Below are positions 33,865-43,528 of a stretch of DNA of 64,000 bases, piece after piece. The translations under genes and the position numbers were made by a program. Position 1 is the first letter of the stretch. Each line of letters starts with the position of its first letter. The notes beneath the pieces were generated by a model. The model had not been told where the DNA came from, ran no database searches, and was given only the letters and a program-made list of their open reading frames with translations. The stretch is from Streptomyces sp. Ru71 (lineage in GTDB: Bacteria; Actinomycetota; Actinomycetes; Streptomycetales; Streptomycetaceae). The stretch spans positions 1 through 64,000 of the forward strand of contig NZ_PQSS01000014.1 of assembly GCF_002920535.1 (NCBI RefSeq), written 5' to 3'.

Positions 33865-35724
33865 GTGGCGCAGGTGCCGCAGACATTCCTCGATGCTCTC
33901 GCGGTGCGCACCTGGTGCTCTCTCGCGCTGGACGCGCTCGGGCGCGCGCGCGAGGAGATCGACGCGATCAACGTGTACCCGGTGGCCGACGGGGACACCG
34001 GCACCAACCTCTACCTGACCGTGGAGTCCGCGGCCGGCGCGGTCGAGGCCGTGTTCGCCGGGTACGAGATCGGCGCCGCCGCCGGGGGCGAGCGGCCGTC
34101 CCTGGCCGACGCGGTGCACGCGATGGCCCACGGCGCGCTCATCGGCGCGCGCGGGAACTCCGGGACCATCCTCGCCCAGCTGCTGCGCGGTATGGCGCAG
34201 GTGCTCGCCGCCGAGAGCGACCAGGCTCACACCGACGGTTCGGGGCTGCGGCGCGCGCTGCGGTGCGCGGCCGACTCCGCCCGGCAGGCCGTCGCCCACC
34301 CCGTCGAGGGCACCGTGCTGACCGTTGCCGCGGCCGCCGCCGACGCCGCCGAGGGCGCGCGGGGCGACTGCGGGACGGTGGCCCGGGCCGCCTACGACGG
34401 GGCGCGCACGGCGCTCGCCGCGACCCCCGGCCAGCTCGCCGCCCTGTACCGCGCGGGAGTGGTGGACGCCGGCGGCCGCGGTCTGGTGACGGTGCTGGGG
34501 GCGCTGGTGGAGACGTTCACCGGGGAGGCCCCGGCGGGACCGGCCGGCCAGGCGCGCGTGCAGGGACCGGTCGGCCACACGCACGTACAGGGTTCCGGGC
34601 CGGGCGGCGACGCGCAGTCCGGGGCGCAGGTGCCGGGGCAGGCTCGTACGCGGGCCGCCGCGCAGGCGGGGGTGCGGACCGGTGCGCAGGGCACCGCGCG
34701 GGCGGAGGCGGAGGCCGGTGCGCGGGACGCCGCCCAGGACCGCGTGCCCCCGGAGGCGGCCGTGACCTGCCCCGACCCCGGGGCGGTTCCGGACGAGGAC
34801 GGGCCCGCCTTCGAGGTGATCTACCTGCTGGAGGCCGACGACGACGCCGTCGCCCGGCTGCGCCGGCGGCTGGACGCCCTCGGCGACTCCCTGGTCGTGG
34901 TCGGCGGCGACGGCCTGTGGAACGTCCATGTGCACGTGGACGACGCCGGTGCCGCCGTGGAGGCCGGCGTGGAAGCGGGACGGCCGTACCGGATCCGGAT
35001 CACCCACTTCGGCGCCGGCGACGCGCACACCGCGCGCGGCGAGCGCCCGCCCCGCGAGCGGGTCCAGCGCGCCGTCGTCGCCGTCGTCCCCGGCGAGGGC
35101 CTGGCCGGGCTGTACACGGAGGCCGGCGCGACGACCGTGCTGGCCCGCCCGGGGGAGCCGCCCGCCAGCGGCGAGCTGGTGGAGGCCGTACGCCGCGCCC
35201 ACGCGCGCGAGGTGGTGCTGCTGCCCAACGACCCCGAGCTGCGCCACACCGCCGCCGCTGCGGCCGAGCAGGCCCGCACCGAGGGCATCCGGGTGGCGCT
35301 CATCCCCACCCGCTCCGCGGTCCAGGGGATCGCCGCGCTCGCCGTGCACGAACCCGACCGCCGCTTCGACGAGGACGTGGTCTCCATGACCTCGGCGGCG
35401 GGCGCCACCCGCTACGCCGAGGTCACCGTCGCCGAACGCGAGTCCTGGACCACGGCCGGCATCTGCCAGGCCGGCGACGTCCTCGGCCTCATCGACGGCG
35501 ACGTGGCCGTGATCGGCGCGGACGTCACCGCGACCGCCGAGACCGTGCTGGACCGCATGCTGGCCGCGGGCGGCGAACTCGTCACCCTCGTCCTCGGCGA
35601 CGACGCCCCCGACGGCGTCGCCGACCGCCTGGAGACCCGGGTCAGGGAGACGTATCTGGCGGTCGACACGGTGGTGTACCGGGGCGGCCGCCAGGGGGCG
35701 CCGGTGCTCATCGGGGTGGAGTGA
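33865..35724 (+). CDS. DAK2 domain protein, FakA/YloV-like kinase
   Basis: A 619-aa protein of the FakA/YloV family. The N-terminal DAK2 kinase domain (about 1-210) has the Mg-ATP motif INVYPVADGDTGTNLYLTVE, GARGNSGTILAQLLRGMAQV and AGVVDAGGRGLVTVLGA. The C-terminal part (about 310-619) is the FakA substrate-partner half with VEVIYLLEADDD-like strands and NVHVHVDDAG. Between them lies an unusual 80-90-residue stretch of A, G, Q, R and V repeats. In Firmicutes, FakA phosphorylates fatty acids held by a DegV-type FakB; no FakB gene is nearby. GTG at 33865 follows GGGAGG by 5 nt. recG further downstream is the usual neighbour. Confidence 0.88.
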   Translation: MAQVPQTFLDALAVRTWCSLALDALGRAREEIDAINVYPVADGDTGTNLYLTVESAAGAVEAVFAGYEIGAAAGGERPSLADAVHAMAHGALIGARGNSGTILAQLLRGMAQVLAAESDQAHTDGSGLRRALRCAADSARQAVAHPVEGTVLTVAAAAADAAEGARGDCGTVARAAYDGARTALAATPGQLAALYRAGVVDAGGRGLVTVLGALVETFTGEAPAGPAGQARVQGPVGHTHVQGSGPGGDAQSGAQVPGQARTRAAAQAGVRTGAQGTARAEAEAGARDAAQDRVPPEAAVTCPDPGAVPDEDGPAFEVIYLLEADDDAVARLRRRLDALGDSLVVVGGDGLWNVHVHVDDAGAAVEAGVEAGRPYRIRITHFGAGDAHTARGERPPRERVQRAVVAVVPGEGLAGLYTEAGATTVLARPGEPPASGELVEAVRRAHAREVVLLPNDPELRHTAAAAAEQARTEGIRVALIPTRSAVQGIAALAVHEPDRRFDEDVVSMTSAAGATRYAEVTVAERESWTTAGICQAGDVLGLIDGDVAVIGADVTATAETVLDRMLAAGGELVTLVLGDDAPDGVADRLETRVRETYLAVDTVVYRGGRQGAPVLIGVE

Positions 35725-35727
35725 GCG

Positions 35728-38616
35728 TCAGGGCGTGGGTGGCTGCACCGCCTGGGCGAGCTGCTGCGCCTCCGTGCGGCGGGCCGTGGCCGTCTCGTCG
35801 TCCTCGGGCGCGTCCTCGTACGCCGACAGCACGGCACGCGCGCGTGCCCGCGCCGCGTCGGGGCGGCCCAGCTCGGCCTCCAGCCGGCCCGCGGCCAGTT
35901 CCGCGCCGGTGCGGGCGTGCACGGCGTCCCGGCCGAGGGCGGTGAAGACGGCGACCGCCGCGTCCAATTCGGCGAGCGCCTCGTCGGACGGCGCCTGCGA
36001 GCGGGTGAGCAGGTCGCCGAACTGCCGGTGGGTGTGGCCCAGTTCGGCGGTCAGCCGATGGCGCGTCTCCTCGTCGTCCCCGGCCGCCGCCAGCGCCGCC
36101 CCGCACTCCTCGACCGCTTCGGTCATCAGCTCCCGTGCCCGCTCCGGGCCGTCCTCGGCGCGCAGCGCCAGCCAGGCACGCGCGCGCAGGGCGCGGACCA
36201 GGCCGTGTGCGTCGCCCACCGTGCGCCACAGCTCGCCCGCCCGCGCGTAGGCGGCTTCCGCCTCCTCGGCGAGACCCGCCATCTCCAGGTTCGTCGCGGC
36301 GAGATGGGCGAGCGTGGCGTGGTCCTCCTGCTCGGGCCAGTGCCGGGCGATCTCGGCCGCCCGCAGCCGCCGTTCGGCCGCCGCACGGTGCTCGCCCAGC
36401 TCGCTCAGACAGTCGCCCAGCCACCACAGGGTCTGTACGACCGCGCCGTCACCGTGCGTCTCGGCGCTCACGTCGGGCAGCGCCGACTCCAGCACCTCCG
36501 CCGCCTCGGCCCACCGCCCCTGCCGGACCAGTAGCCCGCCGAGCTGCTGCCGCGCCCACGCGCCGAGCGTCGGCCCCTCACCGGCCTCGTCCGCCCAGTG
36601 CGCGGCCTCCAGGGCGTGCTCGGCCGCCTCGGCCGCCTCACCCCGGGCGCCGACGACCTCGGCGAGCTGGAGGTGCAGCTGGGCCCGACCCACCGGCGCC
36701 AGCTGCGCCCCGCCGTGCTCCAGGGCCGCGCGCAGAGCCCGTTCGGCCTCCGCCGGATCGCCCAGGTGGTGCGCGAGCTGCGCCAGCCGCGCCTCGTACT
36801 CGACGGCGAACCACGGCACCCCGGCGTCCGCGAACTCCCGCGCCGCGTCCGCGAACAGCTCCGCCGCCGCCCGCGCGTCCCCGCCGTGCGCGGCGAGTTC
36901 GCCGAGCATCGCCAGAGCCTCGGCATGCCGCGCCGCGAGCCGCACATCGTCCCCGGTGCGGCCCTCGACGAGCGCCAGCACCTCCCGTACCGCCGCCTCG
37001 GCGCGCTCGGCCACCCCGGCCTCCACCGGTCCCTCGGCCTCGTGCACGCGCCGCATCAGGATGCGCGCCCGGCTCATCAGCACCGACGCGGCCTGCCGCA
37101 GTCCCGTGCCGTCCTCGGCGTACAGCGCGAGTATCCGGTCGTACGGCTCCGCGACCGCCGCCAGCGCCTCGTCCACGTCACCGGCGAGCGCCCGCACATA
37201 CGCCGCACGCGCGCGTGCCGCCAGCGCCTCGCCCGCGTCACCCGCCTGCGCGTACAGGTCGGCGGCCTCCTCGAACAGCTGGGCGCCCTCCTCGCCGAGG
37301 CCCATGGCCTCGCGGTCGACCAGCTCGGCCCGGTCGTACGGCGCCAGCTCGACGCCCTGCGCGGCCCGCGCGACCGCCGCCCACGCCTCCAGGGCGTCCG
37401 GCCGCAGCGTGTCCGACAGCCGCCGCGCCTCGGCGAGCAGCGCGGGCAGGTCGCCTTCGGCGACGGGTTCGGCCACGGGCGCCGGCACCGGCAGGGCCGT
37501 CCGCACGGACCGCACACCGAGCGGGAGCCGCTCCACCAGCGGCCGCCGCGCCATCCGCGCCCGTGCCCACTCGCTCACGTACGTCGTGCCGTTGCGCCGG
37601 TCGAAGCGCTCGGCCAGCTCCAGCGCCTGCGCACGCGCGTGTACCGCCAGCTCCTTCGCCGTCCACGTCCGGCCCGCCGGCCCCGGCACCCGCTGCCCGC
37701 CCAGGCCCAGCTCGACCAGGCGGTCCATGAGCAGCGCGACCACCGCCAGGAATTCCATGCGGCTGCGCGGATGCCCGTCGTCGGTGAAGTACGCCGGCCG
37801 CTCGGCCAGCAGCTCCAGCGCGCGGGCCTCGTTGCCGCTGAGCGCGCAGAACTCCACATGGTCCGCGAACGCGCCCCGCATGCTCTCCATGGCCCGCACC
37901 AGCCGAAAGCCCCGCAGATGGTGGGCGCGCGCCTCGTCCAGGCGGCCCAGCCGCAGCAGCGGCACCAGCGACGAGGCGAGCACCGTGTGCGGCTCGTGCG
38001 CGCAGGAGAACTCGCCCTCCAGCACCGGCCGCCACGCCTCGACCGCCTTCGCGTCCCGCCCCCGCTCCGCCTGCCACCAGCCCTGCTGGTGCAGTTCGCA
38101 GGCGTGGCAGTCGGCCATGTCGTCCCGGTCCGCGGCCAGCCAGGCGGCGTAGGCCCGCTCGGCCCGCGCGATGTCCCCCACATGGGCGGCGACGGACAGC
38201 TCGGCGCTGCGCACCGCCCGCTCGGAGTACCCGGCGAGCCGGTAGCGGTGCTCCATCTCGCCGAGCCACTTCTCGATCGACTCCAGCGGGATGTGCGGCT
38301 GGTCGAGCATGCCCGACGACATCCACTTGAACACCCAGTGCAGCGAGTGCGCCTCGTACGCGTCGAAGTCCTCGGGCCGTTCGTCCCACATGCGCAGCAG
38401 CCGCGCGAACGGGACGAACATCTTCGCCTTCTCGGAGCTGTAGTTGTACACCTTCAGCTGGTGCCCGAGCGCCTCGATCACGGCGAGCGGGATGTTCAGC
38501 TTCTCCGCCTCGGCGAGCAGCTGCTCCGCGCGCGCGTTGCGCGCCGGGCCCTCCGGCTGCTCGGAGTTCTCCGCCATCGCCCGGCGCAGCGAGTCGAAGT
38601 CCGTGATGTCGCTCAT
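35728..38616 (-). CDS. Large TPR-like repeat protein coupled to an Hsp90-like chaperone gene
   Basis: A 962-aa protein composed almost wholly of alanine-, leucine- and glutamate-rich helical pairs typical of tetratricopeptide repeats, for example EALGHQLKVYNYSSEKAKMF, HTVLASSLVPLLRLGRLDEA and ADLYAQAGDAGEALAARARA. I see no catalytic domain, signal peptide or membrane segment. Its start ATG (38616) overlaps the stop of the Hsp90-like gene (ATGA), so both are made together. TPR proteins commonly bind Hsp90 in eukaryotes, so a co-chaperone or client-adaptor role is a reasonable inference, not shown by sequence. It faces the DAK2 gene, 3 bp away. Confidence 0.85.
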   Translation of the reverse strand: MSDITDFDSLRRAMAENSEQPEGPARNARAEQLLAEAEKLNIPLAVIEALGHQLKVYNYSSEKAKMFVPFARLLRMWDERPEDFDAYEAHSLHWVFKWMSSGMLDQPHIPLESIEKWLGEMEHRYRLAGYSERAVRSAELSVAAHVGDIARAERAYAAWLAADRDDMADCHACELHQQGWWQAERGRDAKAVEAWRPVLEGEFSCAHEPHTVLASSLVPLLRLGRLDEARAHHLRGFRLVRAMESMRGAFADHVEFCALSGNEARALELLAERPAYFTDDGHPRSRMEFLAVVALLMDRLVELGLGGQRVPGPAGRTWTAKELAVHARAQALELAERFDRRNGTTYVSEWARARMARRPLVERLPLGVRSVRTALPVPAPVAEPVAEGDLPALLAEARRLSDTLRPDALEAWAAVARAAQGVELAPYDRAELVDREAMGLGEEGAQLFEEAADLYAQAGDAGEALAARARAAYVRALAGDVDEALAAVAEPYDRILALYAEDGTGLRQAASVLMSRARILMRRVHEAEGPVEAGVAERAEAAVREVLALVEGRTGDDVRLAARHAEALAMLGELAAHGGDARAAAELFADAAREFADAGVPWFAVEYEARLAQLAHHLGDPAEAERALRAALEHGGAQLAPVGRAQLHLQLAEVVGARGEAAEAAEHALEAAHWADEAGEGPTLGAWARQQLGGLLVRQGRWAEAAEVLESALPDVSAETHGDGAVVQTLWWLGDCLSELGEHRAAAERRLRAAEIARHWPEQEDHATLAHLAATNLEMAGLAEEAEAAYARAGELWRTVGDAHGLVRALRARAWLALRAEDGPERARELMTEAVEECGAALAAAGDDEETRHRLTAELGHTHRQFGDLLTRSQAPSDEALAELDAAVAVFTALGRDAVHARTGAELAAGRLEAELGRPDAARARARAVLSAYEDAPEDDETATARRTEAQQLAQAVQPPTP

Positions 38617-40457
38617 CGTGAGCCGCCCTCCCCGTGCGTCGCCCACTCCAGCAGTGAGATGAAGGCCCGGTTCAGCAACGCCGAGTCGGCGGGCCGCAGG
38701 GGCCGCTGCGCCATCAGCAGCGCCTGCCCGTACAGCGACTCGGTGGCCGTGCCGATCAGTTCGGGATCGCCGAGCGCGCTGATCCGGCGGACCAGCGGAT
38801 TGAGGTGGTTGAGCACCAGACGCGCGCGGGGCGCGCTGCCGCGCAGCGAGCCGAGGATGCCCGCCCACAGGTCGTCCGCCCGCTCCTCCGCCTCGGCGCG
38901 CGCCTGCTCGTGCCGGGCCGCCCGGTCGTCCAGGTGCAGCGCGGGCACCGACAGCGGGTGGAAGGCGCGCAGCACCACATCGCAGCCCAGCGGGTCCAGC
39001 TTGGCCCGCGCCGCGGCCAGGAAGCCGGACAGGGCCAGCTCCACGCCGGCGTCGACGGAGTCCAGGTGCGCGGTGACGGTGTCCGCGTCCAGCTCCGCTA
39101 CCGCCGTGCCCGGCCGCACCGACGGCAGCGCCTCCACCAGCTCGCTGTCGTAGGTGTAGCCGCCGTTGACGACACCGACGCCCTGCGCGGAGGCGATCGG
39201 CGCGACCTGCCGGTACTCCTCGACCGTGCGCGTGAAGTGCACCACCGGGTGCCGCTGCGCGAACTCCTCCAGCGACAGCCGCCCGTCCGTCGTCTCGAAC
39301 GGCAGCCACGGCAGCATCGTGCGCAGCATCTCCTTGTCGTGCCGGGCGAGGGACTTCACGCCCAGGTGGTGCACCGACAGGAAGGCCGCGAGCCGCTCCG
39401 GGTCGCCCGCGGCGAGCGAGGTCAGCCAGGACCGGATCCGCTCGCCCAGCGCCTCCCGCACCGCCGCCAGCGTCTCGTCCTCGTACAGCGACTCGCGTGA
39501 GGCGGTGGGCCGCAGGCTGTCGGTGTCCAGCACGCAGCGCACGAAGAACGCCCAGTCGGGCAGCAGCTGTTCGGCCCGCTCGGTCAGCAGCATGCCCTTC
39601 AGGTGCACCCGGTGCCCCGCCCGCTGCGCCGGGCTCACCGCCGACGGCAGCACGTACGCCACACCGCGGATGCCGGCCAGCGGCACGTCCAGGTCGATGG
39701 AGTCCAGCGGTGTGAACCCGAACAGCTCGTGGCAGTGCCGGGCGAGCGCCACGCGCCTGTTCGCGGGGCTCGGGTAGGAGCGCTCCCAGGGCGCGGGCAG
39801 GTCGGTGACCGCCTCCTCGCCGACCCGGACGTCGTAGGGCAGCAGCGAGCCGAAGTCCCGCGCCAGCGTCAGCACCCGCTCGGGCGCGAGCCACTCGGCG
39901 GCTCCGGGGCGCGCGGTGAGGTACACGGTCGTGCCCGGCTCGGGCCGGTCCGTCGCCGGCAGCGGCCGCACGGTGTACGAGCCGTCGTCGCGGGCCGTCC
40001 ACTCCACCGGCGGCGCCTCGGGGGTCCGGGCGCTGCGGCTGACGACCCGGATCCGCTCGGCGACGACGAAGCAGGCCAGCAGCCCGATGCCGAACTGGCC
40101 GAGGAAGTCCGAGCGCGCCTCCCGCAGCCCGTCCGCCCGCTTGGAACTGCGGCCGATGGTCGCCAGCAGGGTGTGCACGTCCGCCTCGGTGAGCCCGACC
40201 CCGGAGTCCTCCACGCGCAGCGCGCCGCCCTCGGCGTACAGCCGCACCCGGGCCGGGGCGCCGGGCTCCTCGGCGCGGCGCGCGGTGATGGCGTCGACCG
40301 CGTTCTGCAGCAGCTCGCGCAGGTAGACCTTGGGGCTGGAGTACAGGTGGTGGGAGAGCAGGTCGACCAGACCGCGCAGGTCGACCTGGAACGTATGAGG
40401 TGTCTGAGGTGACTGGGAAGCCTGGGATGACTGTGAGGTCTGCGAGTCCATCGTCAC
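38613..40457 (-). CDS. Hsp90 (HtpG-like) family ATPase
   Basis: A 614-aa Hsp90-family chaperone. A serine- and glutamine-rich lead (about 1-20) precedes the GHKL ATPase domain: SPKVYLRELLQNAVDAI (N motif, with AVDA where HtpG has ASDA), VEDSGVGLTEADV (G1), GQFGIGLLACFVVAERIRVV (G2). The middle domain has SIDLDVPLAGIRGVAYVLPS, LTERAEQLLPDWAFFVRCVL and SRESLYEDETL. It resembles HtpG but is divergent and ends EGGSR without an MEEVD-type tail. Start is GTG 40457 or ATG 40451. It is co-translated with the TPR gene. Confidence 0.88.
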   Translation of the reverse strand: MTMDSQTSQSSQASQSPQTPHTFQVDLRGLVDLLSHHLYSSPKVYLRELLQNAVDAITARRAEEPGAPARVRLYAEGGALRVEDSGVGLTEADVHTLLATIGRSSKRADGLREARSDFLGQFGIGLLACFVVAERIRVVSRSARTPEAPPVEWTARDDGSYTVRPLPATDRPEPGTTVYLTARPGAAEWLAPERVLTLARDFGSLLPYDVRVGEEAVTDLPAPWERSYPSPANRRVALARHCHELFGFTPLDSIDLDVPLAGIRGVAYVLPSAVSPAQRAGHRVHLKGMLLTERAEQLLPDWAFFVRCVLDTDSLRPTASRESLYEDETLAAVREALGERIRSWLTSLAAGDPERLAAFLSVHHLGVKSLARHDKEMLRTMLPWLPFETTDGRLSLEEFAQRHPVVHFTRTVEEYRQVAPIASAQGVGVVNGGYTYDSELVEALPSVRPGTAVAELDADTVTAHLDSVDAGVELALSGFLAAARAKLDPLGCDVVLRAFHPLSVPALHLDDRAARHEQARAEAEERADDLWAGILGSLRGSAPRARLVLNHLNPLVRRISALGDPELIGTATESLYGQALLMAQRPLRPADSALLNRAFISLLEWATHGEGGSR

Positions 40458-40654
40458 AGCGCCGCTGGTGGGGGAGGGTCCGAGGGCGCGGGGTCGGGCG
40501 GTCCCGGTGGGGCGGGAATCCGCGGGGGATGGCCGGAGCGCGTCATCCTACGGCTCGAACGAACGTCCTGACCAGGGATTTCCCAAGACATACCCGAGGC
40601 TTGAACGGTCCCGTCGCCCACAGGTCTACGGCATTGTCAGTGCCGTGGTGTGCA

Positions 40655-42865
40655 ATGGATCTCGTGCCCGCACTGCAAGAACCCTTGAAGAAGGTGCTCG
40701 GCCCCGCCACCGCGAAGGTGATGGCCGAGCACCTCGGCCTGCACACCGTCGGCGACCTCCTCCACCACTACCCGCGCAGATACGAGGAGCGCGGCCAGCT
40801 CACCCACCTCGCCGACCTGCCGATGGACGAGCACGTCACGGTGGTCGCCCAGGTCGCCGACGCCCGCCTGCACAGCTTCGCCTCCTCCCGGGCCCCGCGC
40901 GGCAAGGGCCAGCGGCTTGAGGTGACCATCACCGACGGCAGCGGCCGGCTCCAGCTGGTCTTCTTCGGCAACGGCGTGCACAAGCCCCACAAGGAGCTGC
41001 TGCCGGGCACCCGCGCGATGTTCGCCGGCAAGGTCTCCGTCTTCAACCGCCGCCTTCAACTCGCCCACCCCGCCTACGAGTTGCTGCGCGGCGACAGCGA
41101 GGAGACGGTCGAGACCTGGGCCGGCGCGCTCATCCCCATCTACCCGGCCACCGCCAAACTGGAGTCCTGGAAGATCGGCAAGGCCGTCCAGACGGTCCTG
41201 CCCAGCGCCCAGGAGGCCGTCGACCCACTGCCCGGCACCCTCCGCGAGGGCCGCGGCCTGGTCTCCCTCCCGGAGGCCCTGCTCAAGATCCACCGCCCGC
41301 ACACCAAGGCCGACATCGCCGACGCCCGCGCCCGCCTGAAGTGGGACGAGGCCTTCGTCCTCCAGGTCGCCCTCGCCCGCCGCCGCCACGCCGACGCCCA
41401 GCTCCCGGCGGTGGCCCGCCGCCCGAGGCCCGACGGCATCCTCACCGCCTTCGACGACCGCCTGCCCTTCACCCTCACCGAGGGCCAGCGGAAGGTCTCC
41501 GAGGAGATCTTCGCCGACCTGGCCACGGAGCACCCGATGCACCGCCTCCTCCAGGGCGAGGTCGGTTCGGGCAAGACGCTGGTCGCGCTGCGCGCCATGC
41601 TCGCCGTCGTCGACGCCGGGGGGCAGGCCGCCATGCTCGCGCCCACCGAGGTGCTCGCCCAGCAGCACCACCGGTCGGTCACCGAGATGATGGGCGAGCT
41701 GGCCGAGGGGGGCATGCTGGGCGGCGCCGAGCACGCCACCAAGGTCGTCCTGCTCACCGGGTCCATGGGCGCGGCCGGTCGCCGTCAGGCGCTGCTCGAC
41801 CTGGCCACCGGCGAGGCCGGCCTCGTCATCGGCACCCACGCGCTGATCGAGGACAAGGTCCAGTTCCACGACCTCGGCCTGGTCGTCGTGGACGAACAGC
41901 ACCGCTTCGGCGTGGAGCAGCGCGACGCCCTGCGCGGCAAGGGGAAGCAGACGCCGCATCTGCTCGTCATGACCGCCACGCCCATTCCGCGGACCGTGGC
42001 CATGACCGTCTTCGGCGACCTGGAGACCTCCGTCCTGGACCAGCTACCGGCCGGCCGCTCGCCCATCGCCAGCCATGTCGTCCCCGCCGCCGACAAACCG
42101 CACTTCCTGGCCCGCGCCTGGGAGCGGGTGCGCGAGGAGGTCGCGAACGGCCATCAGGCGTATGTCGTCTGCCCCCGGATCGGAGACGACATCGACGAGG
42201 CCGCGGACCCCAAGAAGGCGAAGAAGTCCGCCGAGGACGACGCCGAGAAGCGCCCGCCGCTCGCCGTCCTCGACGTCGCCGAGCAGCTCGCCCGCGGTCC
42301 GCTCAAGGGCCTGAAGGTAGAGGTGCTGCACGGCCGTATGCACCCCGACGACAAGGACGCCGTCATGCGGCGCTTCGCCGCCGGTGAGACGGACGTCCTG
42401 GTCGCCACGACCGTCATCGAGGTCGGCGTCAACGTCCCCAACGCCACCGCCATGGTGATCATGGACGCCGACCGCTTCGGCGTCTCCCAGCTGCACCAGC
42501 TGCGCGGCCGGGTCGGCCGTGGCTCGGCCCCCGGACTGTGCCTGCTGGTCACCGAGATGCCCGAGGCGAGCGCCGCCCGGCAGCGCCTGAACGCGGTCGC
42601 CTCCACGCTCGACGGCTTCGAACTCTCCCGGATCGACCTCGAACAGCGCCGCGAGGGCGACGTCCTCGGCCAGGCCCAGTCCGGCGCCCGCTCCTCGCTG
42701 CGGGTGCTGGCGGTCATCGAGGACGAGGAGATCATCGCGGAGGCCAGGGAGGAAGCGGCGAAGGTGGTCGCGGCCGATCCGGAGCTGGAACGCCTTCCCG
42801 GCCTGCGCACGGCCCTGGACGCCTTGCTGGACGAGGAGAGGGAGCAGTACCTGGAAAAGGGCTGA
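40655..42865 (+). CDS. recG: ATP-dependent DNA helicase RecG
   Basis: A 736-aa branched-DNA helicase that remodels stalled forks and Holliday junctions. The N-terminal wedge/OB domain (about 1-170: VGDLLHHYPRRYEERGQL, KGQRLEVTITDGSGRLQLVF) precedes helicase motor 1 with Walker A GEVGSGKTLVALRAM, DEQH box LVVVDEQHRFGVEQ and MTATPIPRTVAMTVFGDL. Motor 2 has VEVLHGRMHPDDKDAVMRRF, VATTVIEVGVNVPNATAMVI and QLRGRVGRG. A short charged insert with KKAKKSAEDDAEKR is seen near 520. ATG at 40655 lacks a strong ribosome binding site. Confidence 0.96.
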   Translation: MDLVPALQEPLKKVLGPATAKVMAEHLGLHTVGDLLHHYPRRYEERGQLTHLADLPMDEHVTVVAQVADARLHSFASSRAPRGKGQRLEVTITDGSGRLQLVFFGNGVHKPHKELLPGTRAMFAGKVSVFNRRLQLAHPAYELLRGDSEETVETWAGALIPIYPATAKLESWKIGKAVQTVLPSAQEAVDPLPGTLREGRGLVSLPEALLKIHRPHTKADIADARARLKWDEAFVLQVALARRRHADAQLPAVARRPRPDGILTAFDDRLPFTLTEGQRKVSEEIFADLATEHPMHRLLQGEVGSGKTLVALRAMLAVVDAGGQAAMLAPTEVLAQQHHRSVTEMMGELAEGGMLGGAEHATKVVLLTGSMGAAGRRQALLDLATGEAGLVIGTHALIEDKVQFHDLGLVVVDEQHRFGVEQRDALRGKGKQTPHLLVMTATPIPRTVAMTVFGDLETSVLDQLPAGRSPIASHVVPAADKPHFLARAWERVREEVANGHQAYVVCPRIGDDIDEAADPKKAKKSAEDDAEKRPPLAVLDVAEQLARGPLKGLKVEVLHGRMHPDDKDAVMRRFAAGETDVLVATTVIEVGVNVPNATAMVIMDADRFGVSQLHQLRGRVGRGSAPGLCLLVTEMPEASAARQRLNAVASTLDGFELSRIDLEQRREGDVLGQAQSGARSSLRVLAVIEDEEIIAEAREEAAKVVAADPELERLPGLRTALDALLDEEREQYLEKG

Positions 42866-42914
42866 CAGACTGGGAGCAGTCACCTTCTGCGTACACCAGC
42901 GACAAGGACCCGAG

Positions 42915-43502
42915 ATGACCCGCGTGATCGCCGGCGCAGCCGGTGGCCGTCGCCTGGCCGTCCCCCCAGGCACCGGAACCCGCCCCACCTCCGACCGCGC
43001 ACGCGAGGGCCTCTTCTCCACCTGGCAGTCCCTCCTGGGCGGCCCCCTGGACGGCGAGCGGGTCCTCGACCTGTACGCGGGCTCCGGCGCCGTGGGCCTG
43101 GAGGCCCTCTCCCGCGGGGCGAGCCACACCCTCCTGGTCGAAGCCGACGTGCGGGCGGCCCGCATCGTGCGCGAGAACGCGAGGAACCTCGGTCTGCTCG
43201 GCGCCGAGGTCAGACACGGCAAAGCGGAACAGATCATCCGCACCGCGCCCCCACAGGCCCCGTACGACCTGGTCTTTCTCGATCCGCCCTACGCCGTCAC
43301 GGACGACGATCTTCGCGAGATCCTGCTCACACTCCGCTCCGAAAGCTGGCTCGCTGAGCAAGCGCTCGTCACCGTGGAGCGCAGCACCAGAGGCGGGGAG
43401 TTCCGGTGGCCCGACGGCTTCGAGGCCATCCGGGCCCGTCGCTACGGCGAGGGAACGTTTTGGTACGGTCGCGCCGCCTCTACGTGCGAAGACGCACGAT
43501 GA
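42915..43502 (+). CDS. rsmD: 16S rRNA (guanine(966)-N2)-methyltransferase
   Basis: A 195-aa SAM-dependent methyltransferase acting on 16S rRNA in the small subunit. It starts TRVIAGAAGGRRLAVPPGTG, with RPTSDRAREGLFSTW, SAM motif I DLYAGSGAVGLEALSRGA and catalytic motif IV DLVFLDPPYAV. It has the typical length. It sits between recG and coaD, the usual order. Its stop lies 26 nt before the chosen coaD start. Confidence 0.95.
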   Translation: MTRVIAGAAGGRRLAVPPGTGTRPTSDRAREGLFSTWQSLLGGPLDGERVLDLYAGSGAVGLEALSRGASHTLLVEADVRAARIVRENARNLGLLGAEVRHGKAEQIIRTAPPQAPYDLVFLDPPYAVTDDDLREILLTLRSESWLAEQALVTVERSTRGGEFRWPDGFEAIRARRYGEGTFWYGRAASTCEDAR

Positions 43503-43528
43503 CCGGACCGGAGAGCGAGGGATCACAA

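Noticed and set aside
40637..43243. Long minus-strand open frames opposite recG and rsmD
   Set aside because: They lack domains and starts. RecG and RsmD motifs on the plus strand explain the region fully.
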